DNA from: Bacillota bacterium | Lineage (GTDB): Bacteria; Bacillota; Clostridia; Oscillospirales; Ruminococcaceae | NCBI GenBank assembly: GCA_023413185.1 | Contig: JAEZQD010000128.1 | Coordinates: 1 to 24,216 of the forward strand | Reading direction: 5' to 3' | Length of the DNA stretch: 24,216 nt | In this document: piece after piece, positions 7,775-15,686 of the stretch | Numbering within the stretch: the first letter of the stretch is position 1 | How the letters are laid out: each line of letters opens with the position of its first letter | Position numbers and translations under genes: made by a program | Notes under the pieces: generated by a model | The model's database searches: none | Seen by the model: only the letters and a program-made list of their open reading frames with translations | What the model was told of the DNA's origin: nothing

Positions 7775-10700
7775 ATGAAGCAAGCAATACGTCTTACCGC
7801 CTTGGTGCTCACACTGGCTCTGCTGCTCACACTGTGCCCGTTAACGCTATGGGCGCAGGACTTCCCCACGCGCGAAGGCGCTGCCCGGGGCAGGGATAAA
7901 ATAAGCGGGGAATACCCCGCCACGGGTGCGGCCATGGTGGATTATGCCGAGCACAACATGCTTGCGGCGACGTATGCTTCGGGCGCGCCCTATGGCTATG
8001 TAGGTACAGCGGACACAGGCGGTACGCCCGGCATGGCGGCGGCATATTTTGCGCGATGGGGTGGCGCGGTGGACGAAGCGCGGCACCCGTACCCGTCTTC
8101 GGTTGCTGGTGTGAAATATATGGGAGAGCTTTCTCTTTCCGCGCTGATAACCGATATTGTGATGATCCCCCACACGGACGAGGACAATTCGGACGATATT
8201 GTAAAGATAAAGCGCGCGGTGTCGCAGTATGGTGCCGCGTATCTTTCCATGCAGTATGTCAGCAGCTTTATGAACAGCGCAACCGCCTCCTACTATATGC
8301 CCGAAACCTATACGCTAAACGCTAACTACGGTCACGCGGTTACGGTAGTGGGGTGGGATGACAGTTATTCCAAATCCCGATTTAATTCGGGGACCCAGCC
8401 GCAGAACGACGGCGCGTTTATTATCAAGAACAGCTATGGCTCCGGCGGAGCAGGCGGCGGGTACTTTTATCTGTCCTACGAGGATAAATGCCTTGGCAGA
8501 AGCTACCTTGTTGGCGGGGACGAGAATCGTCCCACCACGGCGGTATACATAGCGGGCGCATCGTCCGATGAATTTGACTACAACCACCAGCACGACCCAT
8601 ACGGGCACACCGCATCGGTCGGGCTGCCGGCTACAAACCCCGACTACTACTACATGGCAAACGTGTTTACCGCAGCCTCCCCGCAAACAATTACGGCCGC
8701 CGCATTTTACGCACTGACCGACAATGTACCGTACGAGGTATATGTGGTTACCGGAACAACGGGCGCGCTTACACTGCCCGCAGTGGCCGCCTTGAGCAAC
8801 CCGAGCGCGAGCGGCACACAGGGCTTTGCAGGGTACCATACCGTAAGGCTAGACCACGGGGTTGCGGTTAGTGCGGGGCAGAAGTTTGCGGTTGTTGTGA
8901 AGATTGCAAATACCACGAGCTACCCCGTTGCACTGGAAGTTAGAGTAAGCAATCATAAGTCCTTTTCGGCTCAGGCGGGTCAGAGCTTCATAAGTTTTGG
9001 AGGCACTTGGCAGGATACCGCTGTACGGTACACCGCAAACCTGTGCGTCAAGGGGTTTGGGGTAAGCGGGGTTGCGACAGGAACGGTCGGGCAGGAGCAA
9101 GAAGCGGAGTATTCCGCTGACGAGCCGGGCGCATTGGTAATCAGCGACGATGTGGTTATCGGCGAACAGGGGGCAGAGCCGTACGATATTGCACCTTATA
9201 ATGCCTATGATATCGAGCCCGGTACCGGAAGCAGCGCGCAGACCGAGGACGGCTTTATCCCCGGAGCGCAGCTTGAGCAGTACACCCTGTATTACGAATC
9301 GGATGTGGAACCGGACGAACCGCCCACAGGCTCGGGGGAGCTGTCGACGCAGTTTGATCTGCGGGATGCGGGCGTGATTACCCCGGTAAAGAATCAGGGC
9401 GCGATCGGCTCGTGCTGGACGTTTGCCGCAACCGCCTCGGCCGAGAGCACATGGCTGTTGAGCAGCGGGCAGTTTACGGCGGAAGTAGAGTTTGGGCAAT
9501 CCAGCCTGTTTATGCCAGTTGGCGGGTCAATGACGCTTACGGCAACCGCAGTACAACCAGACTTGGTACAAGACGTTGCTTGGCAAATTACCGGTGGTGA
9601 TACACAGGTCTCAATTTCACCAAACGGCGGTGAATGCATCGTCACCCATTCATCCCAAACCGAGGGGATAACCGAGATTACATGCACCGTCACCTATCAG
9701 GACGGGCAGACAGCCCAGGATATGATTACCCTTGTGGCGGCGGGTTATGGGGGCAGTGGCACGCAGGTAAGCCCCTATACCGTAAGTACCCCTAAGCAGC
9801 TGGCTCTTCTGCATTACTTTGCAGGCAGTGTGTCTAACGGGGTATACTTTGCACAAACCTGCGACATCGACCTTTCGGGCATCCCAAGCTGGACGCCGAT
9901 TGGCACCTACTATACAGGCGGCGCGTTTGAGGGGCATTACGACGGCAGAGGCTACGCCGTGCTAAATATGACCATCCGCTCCACCCGGACCATTACCGAG
10001 AATACAGGGCTTGGTTTGTTTAACTGCATCGAGTACGGTAGCGTAAAGAACCTTGCCGTTGCAAATGCATCGATAGTCGTCAATGCAAGGCAGGGGTACG
10101 ACAACTATATCATCGGGCTGCTTGCGGCGCGCGTTGACGGAACATCGGCAAACCGCGCTGAAATACAAAACTGTGTGGCGACGGGCAGTATTTCGGTCAC
10201 CCTTACCGGCAGCGGGGATACCTATAGTTACGTGGGCGGGCTGTGTGGGGCGATGGTATATACGAATGTCACTTCGTCTTCTTTTACGGGCAGCATCACG
10301 CACACAGGAGGCAAATGGAACGAAACTGGCGGGCTGTGCGACCTTTTTGAAAGCGGTGCAATTCAGCGGTGTTTTGCAAACAGCACAATGCGCTCCTCGG
10401 GACAAAGCACAACCGGCGGCAATGTGAGTTCAATGGGAGGACTGGTGTATGAGCTGAGCAGTTCCGTTGTGAGTAACTGTTACGCTATAAGCAACATAAC
10501 CGCAGTCAATCCTCCCAATGAGAGCGAGGGTGCCGGGCTTGTGGTGTTTAGTAAAGAGGGATCTAGCCTTGTGCGCTGTTATACTTCGGCAAAAATATCG
10601 GGTATCAAAAAGATTTCAGATGCGTTTGTTGCATATTGCAACGAGGGCACAAACGTACAAGGCTGTTATTACGATAGAACGCTGGCTGCTCAATATGCAC

Positions 10701-11320
10701 TAAGAGCCGAAATGCTGGAAGGCGGCGTGCTCGAGGGTTTGACACAGACCGCCATGAACAACCAGAATAGTTTCAGCGGTTGGGATTTTACGAACACATG
10801 GGCGGCAATACCCCTGCAAAACGGAGGGCTTCCCATCCACAAAAATCCGCCCGTTATGGCGGTTGGGATGGATGTAACGGTACCGAATACCGTTTATCTG
10901 CCGCAGAGCGTGCCGGTGGCGCTGGCGTTTACGCCCGCCTATGCATCCCCGCAGCAGGTTTGGATGACGATTACAAACAACGGTCATCTTACTCTTTCAA
11001 ACGGTGTTCTTACCGCGGTAGGTAAGGGGCTTGAGACAATTACGTTAACTCATCCCGCTATCGGAGAAACGGTAAAAACAATCCGGGTTGACCAGCGGCG
11101 CGGCGACCTTACGGGCAACGGTGCGGTGGATACCGTGCAGGCGATTACCCTGCTGATAAACCTGTTTACGGGGAAAACCGCAACCTACAGCGATTACTAC
11201 CTGCTTGATGTCAACCGCTCGGCAGGCGACGCGTTCACCGCTTCAAGGGAGGACATCACCTTAACCGACTTAGTGCAGCTTAAGCAGTTCCAGGGTGGGG
11301 CGCGCGAGATTAACCCTTAA
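7775..11320 (+). CDS. Second secreted papain-like (C1A) peptidase with permuted catalytic order and dockerin-like tail
   Basis: The ATG at 7775 lies 8 nt after GAGG (7763-7766). The ATG at 7769 is too close to it, and the frame further upstream runs through the promoter and leader. The product is 1,181 aa with a signal peptide ending near LWA-27. The layout matches the preceding gene. VDYAE is near 55-59, then come His187 (YGHAVTVVGWDD), Asn219 (IIKNSYG), a lectin-like domain with HDPYG, and an acidic Tyr/Glu/Asp-rich linker (about 425-515). FDLRDAGVITPVKNQG then leads to Gln541 and Cys547 (GSCWTFA). Ig-like, GLUG (about 660-1000), Ig-like and dockerin-like (about 1110-1181) domains follow. 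It is clearly a paralogue of its neighbour but divergent and richer in G+C. NSYG replaces the usual NSWG after the catalytic Asn. It probably cleaves proteins outside the cell; its substrate is unknown. Confidence 0.85.
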   Translation: MKQAIRLTALVLTLALLLTLCPLTLWAQDFPTREGAARGRDKISGEYPATGAAMVDYAEHNMLAATYASGAPYGYVGTADTGGTPGMAAAYFARWGGAVDEARHPYPSSVAGVKYMGELSLSALITDIVMIPHTDEDNSDDIVKIKRAVSQYGAAYLSMQYVSSFMNSATASYYMPETYTLNANYGHAVTVVGWDDSYSKSRFNSGTQPQNDGAFIIKNSYGSGGAGGGYFYLSYEDKCLGRSYLVGGDENRPTTAVYIAGASSDEFDYNHQHDPYGHTASVGLPATNPDYYYMANVFTAASPQTITAAAFYALTDNVPYEVYVVTGTTGALTLPAVAALSNPSASGTQGFAGYHTVRLDHGVAVSAGQKFAVVVKIANTTSYPVALEVRVSNHKSFSAQAGQSFISFGGTWQDTAVRYTANLCVKGFGVSGVATGTVGQEQEAEYSADEPGALVISDDVVIGEQGAEPYDIAPYNAYDIEPGTGSSAQTEDGFIPGAQLEQYTLYYESDVEPDEPPTGSGELSTQFDLRDAGVITPVKNQGAIGSCWTFAATASAESTWLLSSGQFTAEVEFGQSSLFMPVGGSMTLTATAVQPDLVQDVAWQITGGDTQVSISPNGGECIVTHSSQTEGITEITCTVTYQDGQTAQDMITLVAAGYGGSGTQVSPYTVSTPKQLALLHYFAGSVSNGVYFAQTCDIDLSGIPSWTPIGTYYTGGAFEGHYDGRGYAVLNMTIRSTRTITENTGLGLFNCIEYGSVKNLAVANASIVVNARQGYDNYIIGLLAARVDGTSANRAEIQNCVATGSISVTLTGSGDTYSYVGGLCGAMVYTNVTSSSFTGSITHTGGKWNETGGLCDLFESGAIQRCFANSTMRSSGQSTTGGNVSSMGGLVYELSSSVVSNCYAISNITAVNPPNESEGAGLVVFSKEGSSLVRCYTSAKISGIKKISDAFVAYCNEGTNVQGCYYDRTLAAQYALRAEMLEGGVLEGLTQTAMNNQNSFSGWDFTNTWAAIPLQNGGLPIHKNPPVMAVGMDVTVPNTVYLPQSVPVALAFTPAYASPQQVWMTITNNGHLTLSNGVLTAVGKGLETITLTHPAIGETVKTIRVDQRRGDLTGNGAVDTVQAITLLINLFTGKTATYSDYYLLDVNRSAGDAFTASREDITLTDLVQLKQFQGGAREINP

Positions 11321-11348
11321 CAAAAGGCAGCTCTGATACTACGGATAA

Positions 11349-11382
11349 AAGCTGTGGACACACAGCTTGATTGCTGTAAAAT
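11349..11382 (+). promoter_or_regulatory. Promoter with an overlapping perfect dyad upstream of the C39-like peptidase
   Basis: TGGACA (11355-11360) and TAAAAT (11377-11382) are 16 bp apart. A perfect inverted repeat, AAGCTGTG (11349-11356) and CACAGCTT (11361-11368), straddles the -35 and could be an operator. The hairpin could also follow the upstream transcript, but it lacks a T-run. Confidence 0.5.
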
Positions 11383-11451
11383 CACACCCCTGTTTGGCAT
11401 GGCGTTTTGCGCCTATGCGGCACAGTGAGCCGGAAAGGAATGGCTAGACCC

Positions 11452-12504
11452 ATGAGGATAATCAAAACAGTAACACCCGCAAAGCGCCTGATGCGGATGA
11501 TGGCGACTTTGCTTGCCGCAGCGGCGGTTTGCCTGCTGCTTGCCGACTGCATCTGGGTGTTTGCGGATGGGATAATCCGCAGCCCTGAGCCGTACATACA
11601 AAACCGAACTAATTGGTGCTGGGCAACCTGCGCTAAGATGGTGGGGGAGCGATATAACAATCGGTACCGTCGTCTGCAAACCCTGCCACGCGGTGCGGTA
11701 AAAGCGGTAAACCCCGCAGGGCTGCGAACGGTTTATGCGGGCATTGATGCGGACGGCGATTATACCGTTGACGCGGGGCAGCAGGGCATTGTCATCTCAG
11801 TGCTGGGCAGTGATGTAAACAACGCGGGGTATCGGCAGGATACCTTTGACGCGATGAGCTATGCAACCGCTTCCGATGCGCTGCCTCAGGGGCTGGGCAA
11901 CTATCTGGACGGCAGTGTGCTGCGCACGGCATGGAACGACGCACAGGCGGTGCTCGACGAGGGGATGTACGTCATAGGCAACGTGTATAGCCCCGGCGCA
12001 AGCGTGGGGCACTCGCTTGTGATAACAGGCTACAACTTCCGCAGCGGGCTGTACACGGTGTATGACGTGTGGGACGGCACGACCGTATCGGTCACAAAGC
12101 GGCAGCTGTTAACCGACGGGTTTCACTCCAGCTACGGCACCGCGGCGGTTACATGGGTGTACTATTGCATTAACCCTGCCGACCCGCCAACCCTTGCACG
12201 GTACAACCAGGGGGACAATGCACCTCCCACTGCGGCGCAGATACGGCAGGACGCGCAGGGCTTAAAGGAGTATATGGCCTTCCCGCCCATTCCGGGCGCA
12301 TTTGGCGTTTCGGGGAGCGCACCAAACAACTATATCGTCTATACGCAGGTGAACAACGGTGGGTACCATGCCACCCGAGCGGATGAGAACGGACGGTTTC
12401 ACCAGATGCTGATGAAACGGCTGCGTAAGGGAGATATCGTGACCATGTACTGCGAAAGCCCGCTGGGCGTAACCACCCAGACGGTGACCTATACCGTCCA
12501 GTAA
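11452..12504 (+). CDS. Secreted C39/C70-like papain-fold cysteine peptidase
   Basis: About 350 aa. The N-terminus is basic, then hydrophobic (about 15-35), and reads as a signal peptide or anchor ending around FADG. QNRTNWCWATCAKMV carries Gln50 and Cys56 at papain-like spacing, typical of the C39-like and AvrRpt2-type (C70) families. The candidate His is in GHSLVITGYN (His187) and the acidic partner in YDVWDG (Asp205). Unlike the two genes before it, the order Q, C, H, D is canonical. The last 90 or so residues are a small domain after a Pro/Ala-rich hinge. The start is uncertain: ATG 11452 is 12 nt from GGAAAGGA (11432-11439), while ATG 11440 directly abuts it. Peptidase-fold call good, exact family less sure, substrate unknown. 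Confidence 0.75.
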   Translation: MRIIKTVTPAKRLMRMMATLLAAAAVCLLLADCIWVFADGIIRSPEPYIQNRTNWCWATCAKMVGERYNNRYRRLQTLPRGAVKAVNPAGLRTVYAGIDADGDYTVDAGQQGIVISVLGSDVNNAGYRQDTFDAMSYATASDALPQGLGNYLDGSVLRTAWNDAQAVLDEGMYVIGNVYSPGASVGHSLVITGYNFRSGLYTVYDVWDGTTVSVTKRQLLTDGFHSSYGTAAVTWVYYCINPADPPTLARYNQGDNAPPTAAQIRQDAQGLKEYMAFPPIPGAFGVSGSAPNNYIVYTQVNNGGYHATRADENGRFHQMLMKRLRKGDIVTMYCESPLGVTTQTVTYTVQ

Positions 12505-12606
12505 AGCGACATATATTCACAAGAATAAATATAAATACTTGAGCAGTGCGATGCACGCTTATAACCACACCAACCCGCATCATGGTGCGAAGGAGGGGAC
12601 ACCGAG

Positions 12607-13509
12607 TTGAGCAGGAAACGATACAAACGGGCGGCGGCAATGGGTATGTTAGTTATATTCATACTTATAAATGTAGTCTCTATATCCGCTGAGGAAAGGA
12701 CGGACTGGGGCTTTGCCACACAAAACGAACAGGCGCGCGACGTCCCCCTTTCCGGCCTTTCTGCCGAGGTGCTCACCGCACAGGGGCTGACGGTCAGGCT
12801 TTCCACCTTGGCGCCGGTGTTTGCGCTAACAAATACCGCACTTAGCGACCCTGCGCCGCTCAGCGAGTTGCCGCTGCAGGAGCAGCTTTACCACGCCGGC
12901 TTGTTTGACGCGCATGGGCAGCCTGCCGGTTATGCCCTGCTGCGCTACAACTACTACTCGCCCGACAGCGAGTACATCGCTCAGCGGGTACAGCTGGATG
13001 CAGGGTTTCTTTCGTATTTCGACGAGCAGGTGCGCGACCGCTTTGAGATCGTTGAGATGAAACAGTCCGGGTCAAGCCTGGACCTTTCTGCCCATCATAG
13101 CGTGATAGGTGATTGGATTGCGCATAACTCACCTGACGGGCAACGTGTTACGGTTCGCTTGGTAAACCTTGTGGACGGGCTTGGCTATGCGTATCGCGTC
13201 GGCGACGGCTGCAGCGTGTCTTATTACCTGATCAGTCAAACCCGAACACGAGAGCAGTATGGGCTGGGTGGTACCGTGTGGGTGGACGCGACCGCCCTGC
13301 AGGAGCGGCTAAGTACCCCCATGGAGACAGCACAGGCAGACCAGACCGTAACGGATGAGCCGCCCATTGGCGGAGGCACGTATCCTGCTGTGCAGAAAGG
13401 GCAGCACGCCCCCGCAGCACTCCATCCGTGGGTTATCGCTGTGGCGGCAGGGCTGTTGCTTTGTGCCTGCCTGCTGTTGCTGCTCAGCCGTCGCAACGAA
13501 AAGGGATAG
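12607..13509 (+). CDS. Exported bitopic membrane protein of unknown function
   Basis: The TTG start lies 10 nt after a strong AGGAGG (12591-12596). The 300-aa product has an N-terminal signal or anchor (KRYKRAAAMGMLVIFILINV) and a second hydrophobic stretch near the C-terminus (about 273-294) followed by SRRNEKG. This predicts an extracytoplasmic body of about 240 residues held by a C-terminal helix with a short basic cytoplasmic tail. The body has no family motif I recognise; it is rich in Tyr, Ser and Asp. Just before the membrane segment is TDEPPIGGG, close to the EPPTGSG segment before the Cys module of both large peptidases. A weak promoter-like pair (TTGAGC 12539, TATAAC 12560, 15-bp spacer) precedes it, but it may be cotranscribed with the peptidase 102 bp upstream. 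Confidence 0.7.
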   Translation: MSRKRYKRAAAMGMLVIFILINVVSISAEERTDWGFATQNEQARDVPLSGLSAEVLTAQGLTVRLSTLAPVFALTNTALSDPAPLSELPLQEQLYHAGLFDAHGQPAGYALLRYNYYSPDSEYIAQRVQLDAGFLSYFDEQVRDRFEIVEMKQSGSSLDLSAHHSVIGDWIAHNSPDGQRVTVRLVNLVDGLGYAYRVGDGCSVSYYLISQTRTREQYGLGGTVWVDATALQERLSTPMETAQADQTVTDEPPIGGGTYPAVQKGQHAPAALHPWVIAVAAGLLLCACLLLLLSRRNEKG

Positions 13510-13540
13510 GCAAGCTGCTATATTGATGCTAATAAATACA

Positions 13541-13580
13541 AACGGCACCAAACGCATTGTCATGCGCTGTGCCGTTTTTT
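13541..13580 (+). terminator. Intrinsic terminator closing the exported-peptidase locus
   Basis: AACGGCAC (13541-13548) pairs with GTGCCGTT (13569-13576). An inner stem, CGCAT/ATGCG (13553-13566), has a TGTC loop, and six consecutive Ts end at 13580. It lies 31 bp after the stop codon at 13509. Confidence 0.85.
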
Positions 13581-13663
13581 GGCATACCGCTCGGCTAAAG
13601 CCAATACAATCTGCGCTTTGTCGTAAGCAATCAGTCGTAGTGGTATAAAGAAAGAAAAAGTAT

Positions 13664-13692
13664 TTGTAACTTGGTGTGTTTGGGCTTATAAT
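13664..13692 (+). promoter_or_regulatory. Sigma-A promoter of the phosphate transport operon
   Basis: TTGTAA (13664-13669) and a perfect TATAAT (13687-13692) are 17 bp apart. The predicted start near 13699 leaves a leader of about 185 nt before the 13883 ATG. No Pho-box-like direct repeat was recognised. Confidence 0.7.
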
Positions 13693-13730
13693 ATACAAGG
13701 CAGTAAAATATCAGTAGCATCCCAACACGA

Positions 13731-13823
13731 AAAAGGGTCTTGCTTGTTTATTGATATGAGCAGCGACTTGCATAAGAAGAACCCTTTATTATTAATAGGG
13801 TTGTCACTGGCGCAGACCCTTTT
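13731..13823 (+). promoter_or_regulatory. Structured 5' leader of the PiT transporter gene
   Basis: AAAAGGGTCT (13731-13740) is perfectly complementary to AGACCCTTTT (13814-13823). It encloses a hairpin, AACCCT/AGGGTT (13780-13785 with 13797-13802). The middle ACCCTTT (13781-13787) can instead pair with AAAGGGT (13732-13738). That would free AGGGTT to pair with GACCCT just before a TTTTC run. These alternatives resemble a switch or attenuator. I cannot match it to a known riboswitch class. Confidence 0.45.
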
Positions 13824-13882
13824 CTATGATAAACCATTGTATAGTTTAATAAAAATGAATATAGAAAGGCGCGGAATGTGGC

Positions 13883-14938
13883 ATGACAATATCTCTTGCT
13901 GAATTCTTCTCTCAGGTTACTTCCAATCCCGCACTCTTTGTTTTGGTACTGTTAACCACCGGCGTTATATTGGTCAACGGTTGGACCGATGCGCCCAACG
14001 CGATTGCCACCTGCATCTCGACGCGATCAATGAAACCCGCTGCTGCTATCTTAATGGCGGCTGTATTCAATTTTTTTGGCGTGCTGGTTATGACGCTTGT
14101 TAACAAAACCGTTGCGCAGACTATCTATAATATGGTGGACTTCGGAGGCGACCCCAAAACCTCACTCATCGCGCTGTGCGCGGCGTTGGTTTCCATTGTG
14201 ATTTGGGCAACCGCCGCATGGTGGTTTGGTATTCCCACCAGCGAAAGCCATGCGCTGATTGCGGGTCTTTCGGGTGCGGCTATCGCCTTGCAGGGCGGTA
14301 TTGACGGCATCAATGGTGCGGAGTGGATCAAGGTCATCTATGGTCTTGTTCTTTCCACGATTTTGGGCTTTGGTATGGGCTGGTTTACCGTAAAGTTTGT
14401 GGAGCTTATCTGCAAGAGAGTGGACAGAAGAAAGACCATTCGTCCCTTTAAAGGCGCGCAGATAGCGAGTGCGGCTGCTATGTCGTTCATGCACGGCGCA
14501 CAGGACGGGCAGAAGTTTATGGGCGTGTTTTTGCTTGGCATGTTTCTCGCAAACGGACAAGCAGGGGTGACATCCTTCGAAATACCGATCTGGCTCATGG
14601 TGTTCTGCTCCGCCGTTATGGGAATCGGCACCTCGATCGGAGGCTACCGCATCATCAAGGCGGTAGGCATGGATATGGTAAAGCTTGAAAAGTATCAGGG
14701 CTTCGCAGCAGATACCGCTGCCGCGGGGTGCCTGCTGTTGTCGTCGCTTACCGGTATTCCCGTAAGCACCACCCACACCAAGACCACCGCAATTATGGGT
14801 GTTGGCGCGGCAAAAACAATACGCAACGTTAACTGGGGTGTTGTAAAAGATATGGTGCTCACCTGGGTTCTCACCTTTCCCGGTTGCGGGCTGATCGGTT
14901 TTTTAATGGTGCACCTGTTTATGTGGATATTCCAATAA
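13883..14938 (+). CDS. PiT-family inorganic phosphate transporter
   Basis: A 351-aa multi-pass membrane protein, mostly hydrophobic helices, that should import phosphate with a cation. The family's duplicated signature is clear: NGWTDAPNAIATCIST near residue 33 and GIPTSESHALIAGLSGA near 115 in the first half, SFMHGAQDGQKFMG and GIPVSTTHTKTTAIMGVG in the second. The classic Asn-Asp of PiT signatures is varied here (GWTDAPNA, GAQDGQK). PiT proteins accept phosphate, and in some lineages sulfate, so the substrate is inferred from family and partner. The ATG at 13883 is used because an upstream ATG (13875) runs into a stop. It is followed after 27 bp by a DUF47 partner, the usual PiT companion. 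Confidence 0.88.
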   Translation: MTISLAEFFSQVTSNPALFVLVLLTTGVILVNGWTDAPNAIATCISTRSMKPAAAILMAAVFNFFGVLVMTLVNKTVAQTIYNMVDFGGDPKTSLIALCAALVSIVIWATAAWWFGIPTSESHALIAGLSGAAIALQGGIDGINGAEWIKVIYGLVLSTILGFGMGWFTVKFVELICKRVDRRKTIRPFKGAQIASAAAMSFMHGAQDGQKFMGVFLLGMFLANGQAGVTSFEIPIWLMVFCSAVMGIGTSIGGYRIIKAVGMDMVKLEKYQGFAADTAAAGCLLLSSLTGIPVSTTHTKTTAIMGVGAAKTIRNVNWGVVKDMVLTWVLTFPGCGLIGFLMVHLFMWIFQ

Positions 14939-14965
14939 AACATTGATAATGGAAGGATGTTTATA

Positions 14966-15589
14966 ATGGCAAACAAGCGCGACTGCGATTACTTTGGAAT
15001 GTTTGTGGAGATGGTAGAGTACTGCTGTGAGGCATCTCGGTGCCTCCATGAGGTGCTTACCCACTTTGATCTGGATACGGTGTCTGAAAAGGTGAAGGAG
15101 ATGCATCACATCGAGCACACTGCCGACATTGCAAAGCACGATATGATAAGCAAGCTGATTAAGGAGTTCATCACCCCCATCGAGCGGGAGGACATCATGA
15201 TGCTTGCGCACCAGATTGATAATGTTACCGATGCCATTGAGGATGTTATGCTGCGCATCTATATGTACAACATTGGCTCGGTGTTACCCGAGGCACTGGA
15301 GTTTAGCGAGACGATTATGCAGTGCTGCGAAGAGCTCAAGAAGACGATGCAGGAGTTTTCGAACTTCCGCAGGTCAAAGACGATTCACGAGCATCTGGTT
15401 AAGGTCAACTACCTCGAGGAGGTGGGGGATCGCCTGTATACCCAAGCGGTGCGGTCGTTGTACACCACCGAGCATACCGCGAAGGAGCTTGTAGGCTGGA
15501 CGGAAACCTTTGAGCGAATGGAAAAATGCTGTGACGCTTGCGAGGATGTTGCCGATGTCGTTGAGAGCGTTATTATGAAGAACGCGTAG
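14966..15589 (+). CDS. DUF47/PhoU-like accessory protein of the PiT transporter
   Basis: A 207-aa, all-helical, soluble cytoplasmic protein with the DUF47 (PhoU_div, TIGR00153 type) pattern. It has paired acidic/His helices, such as EMHHIEHTADIAKHDM near 45-60 and PIEREDIMMLAHQIDNVTDAIED near 70-95. E/D-x-x-x-D repeats follow near the C-terminus (CDACEDVADVV). DUF47 proteins accompany PiT permeases and are thought to regulate them, like PhoU with Pst. The ATG at 14966 is preferred because GGAAGG (14951-14956) lies 9 nt before it and abuts the earlier ATG at 14957. Here it lies downstream of the permease; the reverse order is also common in bacteria. Family confident, mechanism inferred. Confidence 0.88.
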   Translation: MANKRDCDYFGMFVEMVEYCCEASRCLHEVLTHFDLDTVSEKVKEMHHIEHTADIAKHDMISKLIKEFITPIEREDIMMLAHQIDNVTDAIEDVMLRIYMYNIGSVLPEALEFSETIMQCCEELKKTMQEFSNFRRSKTIHEHLVKVNYLEEVGDRLYTQAVRSLYTTEHTAKELVGWTETFERMEKCCDACEDVADVVESVIMKNA

Positions 15590-15631
15590 CCTGTTTGCGG
15601 GGTATCCTGCCGTAATACGCAAAAAACAGGC
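15589..15631 (+). repeat. Inverted repeat just after the PiT/DUF47 operon
   Basis: GCCTGTTT (15589-15596) pairs with AAACAGGC (15624-15631) and GCG (15597-15599) with CGC (15618-15620), with three unpaired As. It lies where a terminator is expected but lacks a T-run on the plus strand. Read on the minus strand, the stem contains a T6 run instead. It may be a weak terminator or an mRNA 3'-end stabiliser. Confidence 0.35.
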
Positions 15632-15651
15632 GATTATACCCTTGCGTGCAC

Positions 15652-15680
15652 TTGATAAAACGGATAGAAACCTATACAAT
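15652..15680 (+). promoter_or_regulatory. Consensus-like promoter in a gene-free stretch
   Basis: TTGATA (15652-15657) and TACAAT (15675-15680) are 17 bp apart. The nearest gene start on this strand is 400 bp away (16088), so it either drives a short RNA or gives the LytTR gene a long leader. Confidence 0.6.
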
Positions 15681-15686
15681 AAAAGT

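Noticed and set aside
3768..11320. The two large peptidases as products of frameshifts or mis-joined halves of ordinary C1A genes
   Set aside because: Each is one uninterrupted frame with its own signal peptide and RBS, and both show the same order of halves and cut point.
14162..14776. Minus-strand open frame of 204 codons inside the PiT gene
   Set aside because: The PiT signatures are unambiguous on the plus strand; the reverse frame shows no domain or plausible product.
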